A stretch of 61,331 bases of DNA from an uncultured Opitutia bacterium (lineage in GTDB: Bacteria; Verrucomicrobiota; Verrucomicrobiia; Opitutales; Opitutaceae). The notes beneath the pieces were generated by a model that worked only from the letters and a program-made list of their open reading frames with translations, was not told the origin of the DNA and did not search any database. Below, piece after piece: positions 52,079 to 61,094 of this stretch; position 1 is the stretch's first letter, and every line of letters begins with the position of its first letter. Position numbers and translations under genes: made by a program. Location: assembly GCA_903881475.1 (NCBI GenBank), contig CAIRTK010000024.1, positions 1 through 61,331 on the forward strand. The letters run 5' to 3'.

Positions 52079-54478
52079 TCAAGCCGGGGCGAAATCGATG
52101 AGGCGCTTGAAGCGGTCGACCTTGTCCACGATGACGTCGAGCCGGCCGTTGAGAGCGTAGCGCTGCTTGGTACGGCGCCCGACGAGGGCGGTGCCATCAT
52201 CGCTGAGCGTGAAATGGTCGCCGGTCAGGTTGTCGGCGGAAACAAAGCCGAAGGTCATCGACTCGAGCAGTTCGATGAAGAAGCCGTTGGCACGCACGTC
52301 GGTGATCACGGCGGCGAAGCGTGTGCGGGGCTTCTTGTCCAGTTCCCGCTCGAAGAACTCGAGCAGCTTGATCTTCACGCTTTCGCGCTCGGCCTCGGCG
52401 CTGCTGATTTCGGTCAGGCTGAGATGCTCGCCCAGACGCTCGATGCGGGGGAGATCATAACCGGCGCCGCGGGCGGAAATCGGGTGGCCGCTGTGCTTCA
52501 CGAGGTAGGACTCAAACACGCGGTGCACGACCAGGTCGGAATAGCGGCGGATCGGCGAGGTGAAGTGGGTGTAGTCCTTCTTGTTCAGGCCGAAGTGCCC
52601 GTCGGGGGTCGCCCGATAGGCGGCCTTCTTCAGGCTGCGGAGCAACTGGGTGCGCAGCGTGTAGCCCTGCGGATGGGTGCGCAGCGTGACCAGCAGCTTC
52701 ACCAGCTCGGCGCGGACCGTGAGGTCGCCGACCTCGATGCCGAAGGTGGCGAGCAGGCTGCGGTATTCCTCCAGTTTCTCGATGTCGGGTTCATCGTGGA
52801 CGCGGTAGAGCGACGGCAGGGAGTGGGTGCGGGTCAGGCGGGCGACCGCCTCGTTGGCGGCGAGCATGAATTCCTCGATGAGCTGGTGGCTCTCGTCGTG
52901 CTCGATCTTCTCGAGGCGGTCGGCGTAGCCCTGTTCGTCCACGAAGATCTTCGTCTCGGGCATGTCGAGGTCGAGACTGCCGCCGGCCATGCGGTCCTTG
53001 CGCAGCCGGCTGCCGATGGTCCACAGGGCGCGGATCCAAGTCTTCAGGTCGTTGAGCTCGGCATCGCTCATGTCCCGAAGCGCGCGGCCCGTCGAGCCCG
53101 TCTGGTGCTTGGGCGGCAGCGGCAGGGCGCGGATGCGGGCGAGATCGTCCTCGAACATGAACGCATAGGCCTGCTTGTAGGTCAGGCGCTTGCGGCTGCG
53201 GATGACGGTGTTGGCGTAGGTGGTTTCCTTGATGCGTCCGTGCTTTGTGAAGGTCAGGAAGACGGCCTTGCACAGGCGGTCCTGCGCCTCGACGAGCGAG
53301 CAGAGGCCGTTGGAAAGTTTCTCCGGGAGCATGGGGATGACCACGCCGACGAGGTAGGTGGAATTGCCGCGGCGCTGGGCCTCGCGGTCGAGGGCGGTGC
53401 CGGGAAGGACGTAATGGGAGACATCCGCGATATGGATGCCGATCCGCACTTCACCGCCGTCCAGCGGCTCGTAGGAGAGGGCGTCGTCGAAATCCTTCGC
53501 GTCGTCCGGGTCGATGGTGAAGACGGATTTCTCGCGGTAATCGAGCCGGTGGGCCAGATCCGCCGGCTGGACGCGGTCGGGAATGGCGGCGGCCTCGCGC
53601 TCGACGTTGGCGGGAAATTCCGTGGCGAGCTCGTACTTGAGGAAAATCCCGAGCAGTTCCGCACGCGGCTCGTGGGTCCGGCCGAGCCGGGCGGTGAGGG
53701 TGCCAGTAAGCGGGTCACGCCGGTTTTTCCACTCGGCCAGCTGGACGACGACCTTGTCGCCTTCCTTGGGCACGGGGCTGAGGCCGCTGCGGGCGGGATC
53801 GCCGACCATAATCTCATAGCTGAAGCGCGGGTCGTCGGGCTGGACGACAAACTCGCGCCGGCCGCGGCGCAGGTTGCCGACGATGATTTGCCGGTCGCGT
53901 TCAAGCACACGCACGATGCTGCCGATTTTTTCCCCGGAGCGGCGGCCGCGGCGGCCGGGGGTGATGCGCGCAATGACGCGGTCACCCGGCAGGGCGACGC
54001 CGGTGTCCTCGGGAAAGATCTGCACCGAAGGCTCCTTGGCAGCCCCGGGCACGTCATCCCGGATCACAAAGGCGGAACCGCCGGCGCGGAATTGAATGCG
54101 TCCGGTCAGTTCGTCTTTGCCGAGCCTGAGCGCGGCGGAGGGCGCCGGGTCAGCGGGGGCGGGGGCTGGCTTTTTCGACTCGGCGCGATGGCCCTGGGCG
54201 GGGGGCGTGGCGGCCGGCGGGGCGGCACCGCGCTTGGTGGGCGTGAAGACCGGGCGGGTGCCGGGGGTACGCTCGGATTCGCTTTTGGCGCCGCGGGCGC
54301 TGATGCGTCCGCTCTTGGCGCGGACGAACTGGCCGCTTTTCAGCAGGAGCCGGACCTCGTGGGCCAGCATGGGACGCTGTTTTTTAGCGAGGCCGAGGCG
54401 GCGGGAGAGTTCGAATTCGTTTGCGGGCGAGTAATTTGCCTCGCGCAAAAGGGCGAGGAGGCTGTCTCGAAGAGTCAT
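52079..54478 (-). CDS. rnr: Ribonuclease R
   Basis: 799 residues. A winged-helix-like N-terminus, an Ala/Pro/Lys-rich linker (about 55-120), cold-shock domains (about 130-270), the RNB catalytic core with TIDPDDAKDFDDALSYE (metal-binding Asp residues), HFTSPIRRYSDLVVHR, and a C-terminal S1 domain. It degrades structured RNA 3' to 5'. It is divergent from glgA across 76 bp. Confidence 0.95.
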   Translation of the reverse strand: MTLRDSLLALLREANYSPANEFELSRRLGLAKKQRPMLAHEVRLLLKSGQFVRAKSGRISARGAKSESERTPGTRPVFTPTKRGAAPPAATPPAQGHRAESKKPAPAPADPAPSAALRLGKDELTGRIQFRAGGSAFVIRDDVPGAAKEPSVQIFPEDTGVALPGDRVIARITPGRRGRRSGEKIGSIVRVLERDRQIIVGNLRRGRREFVVQPDDPRFSYEIMVGDPARSGLSPVPKEGDKVVVQLAEWKNRRDPLTGTLTARLGRTHEPRAELLGIFLKYELATEFPANVEREAAAIPDRVQPADLAHRLDYREKSVFTIDPDDAKDFDDALSYEPLDGGEVRIGIHIADVSHYVLPGTALDREAQRRGNSTYLVGVVIPMLPEKLSNGLCSLVEAQDRLCKAVFLTFTKHGRIKETTYANTVIRSRKRLTYKQAYAFMFEDDLARIRALPLPPKHQTGSTGRALRDMSDAELNDLKTWIRALWTIGSRLRKDRMAGGSLDLDMPETKIFVDEQGYADRLEKIEHDESHQLIEEFMLAANEAVARLTRTHSLPSLYRVHDEPDIEKLEEYRSLLATFGIEVGDLTVRAELVKLLVTLRTHPQGYTLRTQLLRSLKKAAYRATPDGHFGLNKKDYTHFTSPIRRYSDLVVHRVFESYLVKHSGHPISARGAGYDLPRIERLGEHLSLTEISSAEAERESVKIKLLEFFERELDKKPRTRFAAVITDVRANGFFIELLESMTFGFVSADNLTGDHFTLSDDGTALVGRRTKQRYALNGRLDVIVDKVDRFKRLIDFAPA

Positions 54479-54554
54479 GGGATGATAGCTGCACGGCGCG
54501 CAGGCTGTGCTTTCGTTGTTGGCCTGACGAAAGGCGCATGTCTAACGTGGCGCG

Positions 54555-55997
54555 ATGAAAATCGTCCACGTGGCGAGTGAATTGTTCCCGTACGTGAAGA
54601 CGGGCGGGCTGGCGGATGCCGTGGCCTCGCTGGCGGGCACCCTGGCCGACGCCGGCCACGAGGTCTCGGTCTTCCTGCCCGGCTACCGCGCGGTGCTGGA
54701 ACACAGGGACGCCGCGGCGGCGGAACGGAAGCTGCGCCTGAAAATCGAGATGGGGGACCAGTTTCTCTCGGGTGACGTCCGGGTGTTTTCGCCGCGTCAG
54801 AACCTCACCGTCTACCTGATCGGCCGCGAGGAATTCTTCGACCGGCGCAATCCCTACGGCAACGGCGAGCGCGACTACGAGGACAACGCGGACCGCTTCA
54901 TTTTCTTCTGCAAGGGCGTGGTCGAGACGCTGCGCCTGGCGGAGCTCCAGGCGGACGTCGTGCACAGCCATGACTGGCAGGGTGCGCTGCTGCCGCTGCT
55001 GATGCGGGACGCGGAGCGGAAGCACGGCGTGACGCTGGCGGTGAAGACGGTCTTCACGATCCACAACATCGCCTACCAGGGATTGTTTCCCCGCAGCGTC
55101 TTTGCCCGCACCAATCTCCCCGAGGACCTCGACCACATGGACGGGCTCGAATATTACGAGCAGACCAACCTGCTCAAGGGCGGGATCCTGTTTGCCGACC
55201 GGGTGACGACGGTGAGCCCGCGGTACGCGAAGGAAATCCAGACCCCGGAGTTTGGCAATGGCCTCGAGGGCGTGGTGCAGACGCGCGAGCACGACATTGT
55301 GGGCCTGCTGAACGGGGTTGACATGGCGGTGTGGAATCCCGGCACGGATGCGCTGCTGCCGGCGCGTTACTCGATGGCAAACCTGGCGGGGAAGGACGCT
55401 TGTCGCGCGGAACTGCTGAAGAGCTGCGGCTTCGCCGCCAACTTCAAGGGGCCGGTCTTTGGCGTGGTCTGCCGGTTCGTGGAGCAGAAAGGACTGGACC
55501 TGCTGCTGGCGAACCAGGATTTCTTCCTGGGGCAGGACTGCCGGCTGGTCGTGCTGGGCGCGGGCGAGAAGCGTTACGAGGACGCGGTGCGGTCGCTGGC
55601 CGCGCAGGCGCCGGCGAAAGTTTTCCTGAGCGCTAAGCTGGACGAGGGCATGAGCCATCTGATCGAGGCGGGCAGCGATTTCTTCGTGATGCCGTCGCGG
55701 TTCGAGCCCTGCGGCCTGAACCAGATGTACTCCCAGGTTTACGGGACGGTGCCCATCGTCAGCAAGGTGGGCGGGCTGATCGACACCGTGACGGATGCCG
55801 ACGAGTTCCCGGAAAGCGGCACCGGGCTGATGTGTGCGCCGACGGCGGAAAGTCTGGGTGATGCGCTGCACCGGGCGGTGAGGCTCCATGCCGACAAGGC
55901 CCGGCTGAGCGCCGTGCAGCGGCGCGGGATGGCGCGGGACTTCAGCTGGAAGACCGCAGCGGCGGCCTACGAGCGGCTTTATCAGGAATCGCTGTAG
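54555..55997 (+). CDS. glgA: Glycogen synthase (ADP-glucose type)
   Basis: 480 residues. The ADP-glucose-binding KTGGLADAVASLAGTLADAG starts at Lys15, and the C-terminal GT5 motif SRFEPCGLNQMYSQVYGTVP is intact, as is HSHDWQGALLPLL. It extends glycogen with ADP-glucose. No other glycogen gene is in the window. Confidence 0.96.
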   Translation: MKIVHVASELFPYVKTGGLADAVASLAGTLADAGHEVSVFLPGYRAVLEHRDAAAAERKLRLKIEMGDQFLSGDVRVFSPRQNLTVYLIGREEFFDRRNPYGNGERDYEDNADRFIFFCKGVVETLRLAELQADVVHSHDWQGALLPLLMRDAERKHGVTLAVKTVFTIHNIAYQGLFPRSVFARTNLPEDLDHMDGLEYYEQTNLLKGGILFADRVTTVSPRYAKEIQTPEFGNGLEGVVQTREHDIVGLLNGVDMAVWNPGTDALLPARYSMANLAGKDACRAELLKSCGFAANFKGPVFGVVCRFVEQKGLDLLLANQDFFLGQDCRLVVLGAGEKRYEDAVRSLAAQAPAKVFLSAKLDEGMSHLIEAGSDFFVMPSRFEPCGLNQMYSQVYGTVPIVSKVGGLIDTVTDADEFPESGTGLMCAPTAESLGDALHRAVRLHADKARLSAVQRRGMARDFSWKTAAAAYERLYQESL

Positions 55998-56081
55998 GCC
56001 GGGGTTTTCATTTACTCGCGAAGACGCCAAGGCGCGCCGGCCGAATGCGAAGGAATTTCCTGGGTTGATGCTTACGGTTGG

Positions 56082-56120
56082 GTGGCAGTGAGGCAGCCTT
56101 CTTACGTCGGCTGCCACAGG
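56082..56120. repeat. Palindromic repeat, family A, degenerate copy
   Basis: GTGGCAG at 56082-56088 and CTGCCAC near 56110 flank the GCAGCCTTCTTACGTCGG segment, the family A right arm with the left arm shortened. It lies in the gap between glgA and the photolyase gene. Confidence 0.5.
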
Positions 56121-56152
56121 ACTTAGGCGGCGGTGCTTGCAAAGGTGCGGAG

Positions 56153-57640
56153 GTGTCACTTTTTGGGTTCGTGCCATCGACGCCCACACTGCTCTGGTTC
56201 CGGCAGGACTTGCGCCTGCAGGACAATCCGGCGCTGCATGCGGCGCTGGCCAGGGGGGCGCCGATCATCCCGATTTTTATCCTCGATGATGCGGGGGAGG
56301 GCAACTGGCGGGCGGGCGGCGCGGCGCGCTGGTGGCTGCACCAGGCGCTGGCCTCGCTGGACGGCGCGCTGCGTGAGCACGGGTCGAGGCTGGTGCTCCT
56401 GCGGGGGAATTCCCGGGCGGTGCTGCGCGAACTCGTGGTGACCACGGACGCCGGGGCGGTTTATTGGAACCGCCGTTACGAGCCGGCCATCATCGCCCGC
56501 GACAAGGCGATCAAGACCGAGTTCGCCGCGGGCGGACTTGATGCGAAGAGCTTCAACGGCGCGCTGCTCAACGAGCCCCATGCGGTGCTGAACAAGCAGG
56601 GGCGGCCCTTTCAGGTCTTCACGCCCTACTGGCGCACCTGCCTGACCCTGCCGGTGGCGGCGCCGGTCAAGTTTGCCGACCAGGCGCTGCCGGCGCCGGC
56701 CAAATGGCCCCGCTCACTGGAGCTGGCGGAGCTGCAGCTGCAACCACGGATACCCTGGGATGCCGGCTTGGCCGCGGCCTGGCAGCCGGGCGAAACCGGC
56801 GGCGCGAAGCGGCTGAAACAGTTCGTGGGACAGGCGATGGAGGCCTACGCCGAGGACCGCAACCGGCCGGATCTCGACGGCACCTCGAGACTGTCGCCAT
56901 GGCTGCACACCGGCGAGCTGAGCCCCCGGCAGGTGTGGGCGGCGGTCAAGGCGCTGTCGAAGGATACCGGCGTGTTTCCGCCGGGCAACGGGGCGCGGGT
57001 GTTTCTCGCGGAGGTGGGCTGGCGCGAATTCGCCCATCACCTCCTGTTTCACTTTCCCCACACCCCGGAGCAGCCGCTGCGCGAGGAGTTCGCGCGGTTT
57101 CCGTGGGCGGACGATCCGGGCGGCGCACGGCTGCGGGCCTGGCAGCGGGGCCTGACGGGATACCCGATCGTGGACGCCGGCATGCGGCAGCTCTGGCAGA
57201 CCGGCTGGATGCACAACCGCGTGCGGATGATCGTGGCGTCTTTCCTGGTGAAGCACCTGCGTCTGCCCTGGACGGCCGGGGCCGCCTGGTTCTGGGACAC
57301 ACTCGTGGACGCCGACCTGGCGAGCAACACGCTCGGCTGGCAATGGACGGCCGGGTGCGGCGCGGATGCGGCGCCATACTTCCGGGTGTTTGCCCCGGTG
57401 CTGCAGGGGCGGAAGTTTGATGCGAAGGGCGACTATGTGCGCCGCTGGGTGCCCGAACTGGTGCGACTGCCGGCCGAGCACATTCATGCTCCGTGGGAGG
57501 CATTGCCGCTCACGCTGGCGGAGGCCGGGGTGACATTGGGGGAAAGTTACCCGCACCCCATGGTGGATCACGCGACGGCCCGGGGCGAGGCGCTGGCGGC
57601 ATTCAGGCAGTTGCGCACGGACCGCACCGTGGAGCCATAA
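56153..57640 (+). CDS. phrB: Deoxyribodipyrimidine photolyase / cryptochrome family
   Basis: About 495 residues from GTG at 56153 (another GTG at 56171; both have weak ribosome sites). The N-terminal alpha/beta domain begins TLLWFRQDLRLQDNPALHAA. The FAD-binding helical domain has DGTSRLSPWLHTGELSP, FLAEVGWREFAHHLL, and WQRGLTGYPIVDAGMRQL with MHNRVRMIVASFLVK, all near-invariant in photolyases. It repairs UV cyclobutane dimers using light, so the organism is likely exposed to light at times. Confidence 0.93.
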   Translation: MSLFGFVPSTPTLLWFRQDLRLQDNPALHAALARGAPIIPIFILDDAGEGNWRAGGAARWWLHQALASLDGALREHGSRLVLLRGNSRAVLRELVVTTDAGAVYWNRRYEPAIIARDKAIKTEFAAGGLDAKSFNGALLNEPHAVLNKQGRPFQVFTPYWRTCLTLPVAAPVKFADQALPAPAKWPRSLELAELQLQPRIPWDAGLAAAWQPGETGGAKRLKQFVGQAMEAYAEDRNRPDLDGTSRLSPWLHTGELSPRQVWAAVKALSKDTGVFPPGNGARVFLAEVGWREFAHHLLFHFPHTPEQPLREEFARFPWADDPGGARLRAWQRGLTGYPIVDAGMRQLWQTGWMHNRVRMIVASFLVKHLRLPWTAGAAWFWDTLVDADLASNTLGWQWTAGCGADAAPYFRVFAPVLQGRKFDAKGDYVRRWVPELVRLPAEHIHAPWEALPLTLAEAGVTLGESYPHPMVDHATARGEALAAFRQLRTDRTVEP

Positions 57641-57651
57641 TTTCGTCGAAC

Positions 57652-58548
57652 GTGAAAATCATCATTGCCGGTTCGACGGGTCTGGTGGGTTCGGCGCTGA
57701 TCCCGGTGCTGCGCATGCAGGGGCATGAGGTGATGCGGTTGGTGCGGAGCCGGCCGGAGGCGCCGGATGAAATCCCGTGGAATCCGGCGGACCGGCAACT
57801 CCCCTTGGCGCGGATCGAGGGTGCGGACGCGATCATTAACCTGGCCGGAGAGAATGTTGGCGCCGGGCGCTGGACGAAGGCGCGGCGGGTGCGGATCAGG
57901 GCGAGCCGCAGGGATTCAACGGCCACGCTGGTCTCCGCGATGAACGCGCTCGCTCGCAAGCCCGGCGTTTTTGTCAACGCATCGGCGGTGGGCTTTTATG
58001 GGGACCGCGGGGATGAGGTGCTGACGGAGGAGAGTGGGCCGGGTCCCGGGTTTTTGGCAGAGGTCTGCCAGGAATGGGAGAAGGAGGCGGAAGCTGCCAT
58101 GCAAGCGGGAGTCCGTACCGTGCGGCTGCGCTTTGGCGTCATCCTGAGTCCCGAGGGCGGGGCGCTGGCGAAGATGCTGCCGGCGTTTCGGCTGGGGCTC
58201 GGTGGGCGGCTTGGCTCCGGGAAGCAATGGATGAGTTGGGTCAGCCTACCCGATGCCCTGGGTGCGATCGGGCATGCGCTGGTTCATTCAGCCTGTGCGG
58301 GCCCGGTCAATGTCGTGGCGCCGGGCAGTGCGACCAACGCGCAATTCACCGCCTGGCTGGGTGCGGCGCTCCGGCGACCGGCGTTGCTGCCGGTGCCGGC
58401 GGTGGCCTTGCGGCTGCTCTTTGGCCGGATGGCGGACGAAGCCCTCCTCGCGAGCACCCGGGCGGTGCCGCGGGCTTTGGAACAGGCCGGCTATGTTTTC
58501 CAGCATCCTGAACTCGCGATGGCACTCGAGGATCTGCGCACGGGATAG
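57652..58548 (+). CDS. TIGR01777-type NAD(P)-binding epimerase (SDR39U1-like)
   Basis: 298 residues from GTG at 57652. The Rossmann motif IIIAGSTGLVGSAL is at the start, followed by the family-specific AIINLAGENVGAGRWT and VFVNASAVGFYGDRGDEVLTEESG. The late WMSWVSLPDALGAIGHAL is also diagnostic. The family is widespread (E. coli YfcH), with unknown substrate. It begins 11 bp after the photolyase gene and is probably co-transcribed. Confidence 0.93.
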   Translation: MKIIIAGSTGLVGSALIPVLRMQGHEVMRLVRSRPEAPDEIPWNPADRQLPLARIEGADAIINLAGENVGAGRWTKARRVRIRASRRDSTATLVSAMNALARKPGVFVNASAVGFYGDRGDEVLTEESGPGPGFLAEVCQEWEKEAEAAMQAGVRTVRLRFGVILSPEGGALAKMLPAFRLGLGGRLGSGKQWMSWVSLPDALGAIGHALVHSACAGPVNVVAPGSATNAQFTAWLGAALRRPALLPVPAVALRLLFGRMADEALLASTRAVPRALEQAGYVFQHPELAMALEDLRTG

Positions 58549-58601
58549 GGGACAAACTCTAGGCTTCCCATCGCGGGTGCTGGATGTTTTGGTGACGGTT
58601 T

Positions 58602-59021
58602 ATGCAGAAAACGTTCGTCATTTTTAAACCCGATTGCATGGAGCAACGCCACGTCGGCAACGTCCTGGCCCGCTTCGAAAAGGAAGGTTTCACGATTATC
58701 GGCTGCAAGATGGTGCGCCTGTCCGCGGAGAAGCTCCGCGAGCACTACGCCCATGTCGCGAGCAAGCCGTTTTATCCCGAGATCGAGCAATTCATGAGCT
58801 CGCGCCCGGTCATCGTGATGGCGCTGCAGGGCGACAATATCGTCCAGAAAGTGCGCGACCTGCTCGGGCCGACCGACTCGCGCAAGGCCGCGAAGGGCAC
58901 GATCCGGGGCGATTTCGGCACCGAGATGATGAAGAACGTCGTCCACGCCTCCGACAGCGATGAAAACGCGAAGGCGGAACTGGCGCGGTTCTTCCGGCCG
59001 GAGGAGCTGTACGCCCTGTAA
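58602..59021 (+). CDS. ndk: Nucleoside diphosphate kinase
   Basis: 139 residues. The catalytic His115 is in NVVHASDSDENAKAEL, with the N-terminal MQKTFVIFKPDCMEQRHVGN and the KxxxPF segment ASKPFYPEIEQFM. It equilibrates NTP pools. A strong intrinsic terminator follows within 30 bp, so the photolyase-epimerase-ndk set ends here. Confidence 0.97.
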   Translation: MQKTFVIFKPDCMEQRHVGNVLARFEKEGFTIIGCKMVRLSAEKLREHYAHVASKPFYPEIEQFMSSRPVIVMALQGDNIVQKVRDLLGPTDSRKAAKGTIRGDFGTEMMKNVVHASDSDENAKAELARFFRPEELYAL

Positions 59022-59048
59022 GGCGGCGGGACACGTCAGGTTTTTGGC

Positions 59049-59076
59049 GGCGCACCAGCGACGGTGCGCCTTTTTT
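59049..59076 (+). terminator. Rho-independent terminator after ndk
   Basis: An 8-bp GC-rich stem GGCGCACC (59049-59056) and GGTGCGCC (59063-59070) with a 6-nt loop, followed by six T residues (59071-59076). It ends the upstream transcript; the response-regulator gene starts more than 120 bp later. Confidence 0.92.
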
Positions 59077-59198
59077 GGGTCCGGATGCAGGGCGGAGCGC
59101 CAGGTGAGCGCCCTGGTCACCGCTGACCGGCCTTGCTTCGGGGTTGGGGCCACGGTAAGAAATGACGGTAAATCCGCCGTCTGAACCCAACCTGCGCC

Positions 59199-59555
59199 AT
59201 GGCCCGAATCATATTAATGGAAGATGACGACATATTCCGCGAGACGATCATGCGGGTGCTCACGGAGGCCGGCCACAGCGTGAAGGCGGCGGCCAACGGG
59301 TTTGATGGCGTGGCGCTCTACCGGGCGGAATCGGCGGACCTGATCCTGACGGACATCGTGATGCCGCATGGCGGATTGCCCACGATCCGGGTGCTACGCA
59401 GCGAGTTCCCCAAACTCGCAATCATCGCCATGTCGGGCAGCCACGTGCGCCTGGACATGGCCGGTGGCCTGGGGGTGAACCGCATGCTGGCCAAGCCCTT
59501 CACCTCCCAGCAACTGCTGGATGCGATCACCGAGGTTCTGGCGGCGCAGAGCTAG
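59199..59555 (+). CDS. Stand-alone response regulator receiver protein (CheY-like)
   Basis: 118 residues, a single receiver domain. The acidic pocket is Asp9/Asp10, the phospho-acceptor Asp52 (LILTDIVMPHGG), the switch Ser in IIAMSGS and the Lys in LAKPF. The loop after Asp52 is about two residues shorter than the canonical one (MPHGGLPT). No output domain or histidine kinase gene is nearby, so it is an orphan. Confidence 0.88.
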   Translation: MARIILMEDDDIFRETIMRVLTEAGHSVKAAANGFDGVALYRAESADLILTDIVMPHGGLPTIRVLRSEFPKLAIIAMSGSHVRLDMAGGLGVNRMLAKPFTSQQLLDAITEVLAAQS

Positions 59556-59598
59556 GATGGAACGCTGATCGCGGCCTGTTAACGCGAGCAGCGGAGGG

Positions 59599-59925
59599 TT
59601 ACGCGAGCTGTTTAGGCAATGAAGTGGTAAGACTGGGCAGGAGAGGGACACCTTCGGCGAGCCTCCTGGCCTCTGTGAGTTCCAGCGCATCTGTCCGGCT
59701 CATTTGATCCGCCTGTGCCAGCCCCGCGGCGAGTTGGGAGGCCTTGAGCGCGGCGAAATCCTTTGCCCCATCCAGATCGGCAAAAGTTTTCTTCTCGCGT
59801 CCGTCCGGGCCAATCCAAGTCGCGCAGTATGCAAAACCGCTTCTGGTGGTCAGGGCCCCATATCGGTAGACCTTGACGGTGACCGATTGCTCACGAATCA
59901 GGAGCGGGAAGGAAAGGGCTTTCAC
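59599..59925 (-). pseudogene. Short ORF resembling the arm-binding N-terminus of a tyrosine integrase
   Basis: 108 codons from GTG at 59925. The opening SVTVKVYRYGALTTRSGFAY then CATWIGPDGREKKTFADLDGAKDFAAL resembles the N-terminal arm-binding region of tyrosine recombinases common in this phylum. The core-binding and catalytic (RHRY) domains are missing: the frame stops and the next gene begins about 40 bp later. It lies near the 3' side of tRNA-Glu, a usual attachment site. A relic is the best reading; a small independent protein is the alternative. Confidence 0.4.
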
Positions 59926-60034
59926 GAGGCGAGAATGGCGATCAAAAATCGGACATTATCGGACGCCTAACTCAGTTCAAGTCCCCTTTTCTGCATCCAA
60001 GTCAACTTCGACTTCACTCGCAGCGTCGGATAGA

Positions 60035-60109
60035 TGGTGCCCCCACGGGGAATCGAACCCCGCTTTGAAGATTGAGAATCTCCTGTCCTAACCGATAGAC
60101 GATGAGGGC
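60035..60109 (-). tRNA. tRNA-Glu (CTC)
   Basis: Folds into a full cloverleaf. The acceptor GCCCTCA pairs with TGGGGGC, the anticodon stem GGAGA pairs with TCTTC and its loop TTCTCAA gives anticodon CTC, and the T-arm is GCGGGGTTCGATTCCCCG. The discriminator is A and CCA is encoded (60035-60037 on the plus strand). It reads GAG codons. The gene sits beside an integrase-like ORF and a broken comM. Confidence 0.95.
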
Positions 60110-60237
60110 GAAAATCGGAGGCGATAGGGTTCGGTTTTCGCGGCGGGCGTCAAGTGTGAGTTTTGGGCCGCTCGAAACGTAGCGCCGATGGACCGAACCC
60201 CGCCGGCCCGCGCCCGAGACTGCTGCCGGCCTCGTTC

Positions 60238-60726
60238 TCAGTAGAACAGCGTCCGATCCAGGCTGCGGTACTGGATGGCCTCCAGCAGATGCTGTGCCTC
60301 GATCCTTTCGACGCCGGCGAGGTCAGCGATGGTGCGGGCGACCTTGAGGATGCGGTCGTAGGCGCGCGCAGACAGGCTGAGCTGCTCCATCGCCTGCTGG
60401 AGCAGGTCGCCCAGCGAAGCGTCGATTGCGCAGTGACGCCGGATCTGCGCGTGAGTCATGCGGGCGTTGGCCGCGACCTTCGTGCCGGTGAAGCGGGACT
60501 GCTGGCTGGAGCGGGCGGCCTCGGTCCGGCTGCGCACGGCGGAGGAGGGTTCGCCGGCCTTCTCAGAGCGCAGCTCACCCAGGGACAGGGCGGGGGCGTC
60601 AATATGGATGTCGATGCGGTCGAGCAGCGGCCCGCTGATGCGCGAGCGGTAGCGCTGAATCTGGGTTGGCGTGCACCGGCACTCGTGCTTGGCATCGCCG
60701 AGATAGCCGCACGGGAACGGTTTTAC
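60238..60726 (-). pseudogene. comM: ComM/YifB Mg-chelatase-like protein, C-terminal fragment
   Basis: The frame gives about 162 codons and ends in TLFY. It reads [40 protein letters not shown] and the [20 protein letters not shown]-terminal domain, all typical of ComM. A whole ComM has about 500 residues. Upstream, homology stops within the NPCPCGY motif near 60720 and an in-frame stop occurs at 60727-60729. The N-terminal AAA+ part is therefore cut away by inserted DNA. ComM is a helicase that helps integrate DNA in natural transformation. Confidence 0.85.
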
Positions 60727-61094
60727 TTATTCACTGATAAAGCCGTTTCGACGATTTCAACGACATACATTTGAAATGATCGATTGGGTAGGGAACGGCA
60801 GGGTTTGCGTTAAAGAATCGATCCATTTGGTCAGAAACAGCCTTCCTGACGATTTTAAAGCGGAGTCCAGCCGCCAATGTTAGGGGTGTGAGCGACTGAC
60901 TAATTTTAAGTGGGGTGGGCTAATTTGTAGCCGACTTTATTTATCCGAAAGAACCAGCGTTTTCCGATTTGCGACCACTAGTTATCTAACAAGTCCAAGC
61001 GGAAAAATCTTCAACCGGGTTGAAGGTCATGAGACGGGGGGAGTTCATATCCCCTTGTATCGCTGCATTGGGCGAAACCAGCGAACCGAATCCA
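60727..61094. other. Non-coding leader of the inserted element, with inverted repeats
   Basis: No credible gene on either strand over 368 bp, and base composition drops well below the surroundings. Two inverted repeats are visible: AAATGATCGATT at 60774-60785 against AATCGATCCATTT at 60816-60828 (one extra base), and a perfect CTTCAACC-G-GGTTGAAG at 61009-61025. A TTTTCCG near 60960 and CGGAAAA near 61000 could also pair. These could be a replication origin, operator or terminal structure of a mobile element; nothing decides between them. Confidence 0.5.

Noticed and set aside
52016-54580. An 854-codon open frame on the plus strand opposite rnr
   Set aside because: It is the mirror of RNase R. 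The composition is dominated by Gly/Ala/Val/Asp with no motif, and it runs through a palindromic repeat.
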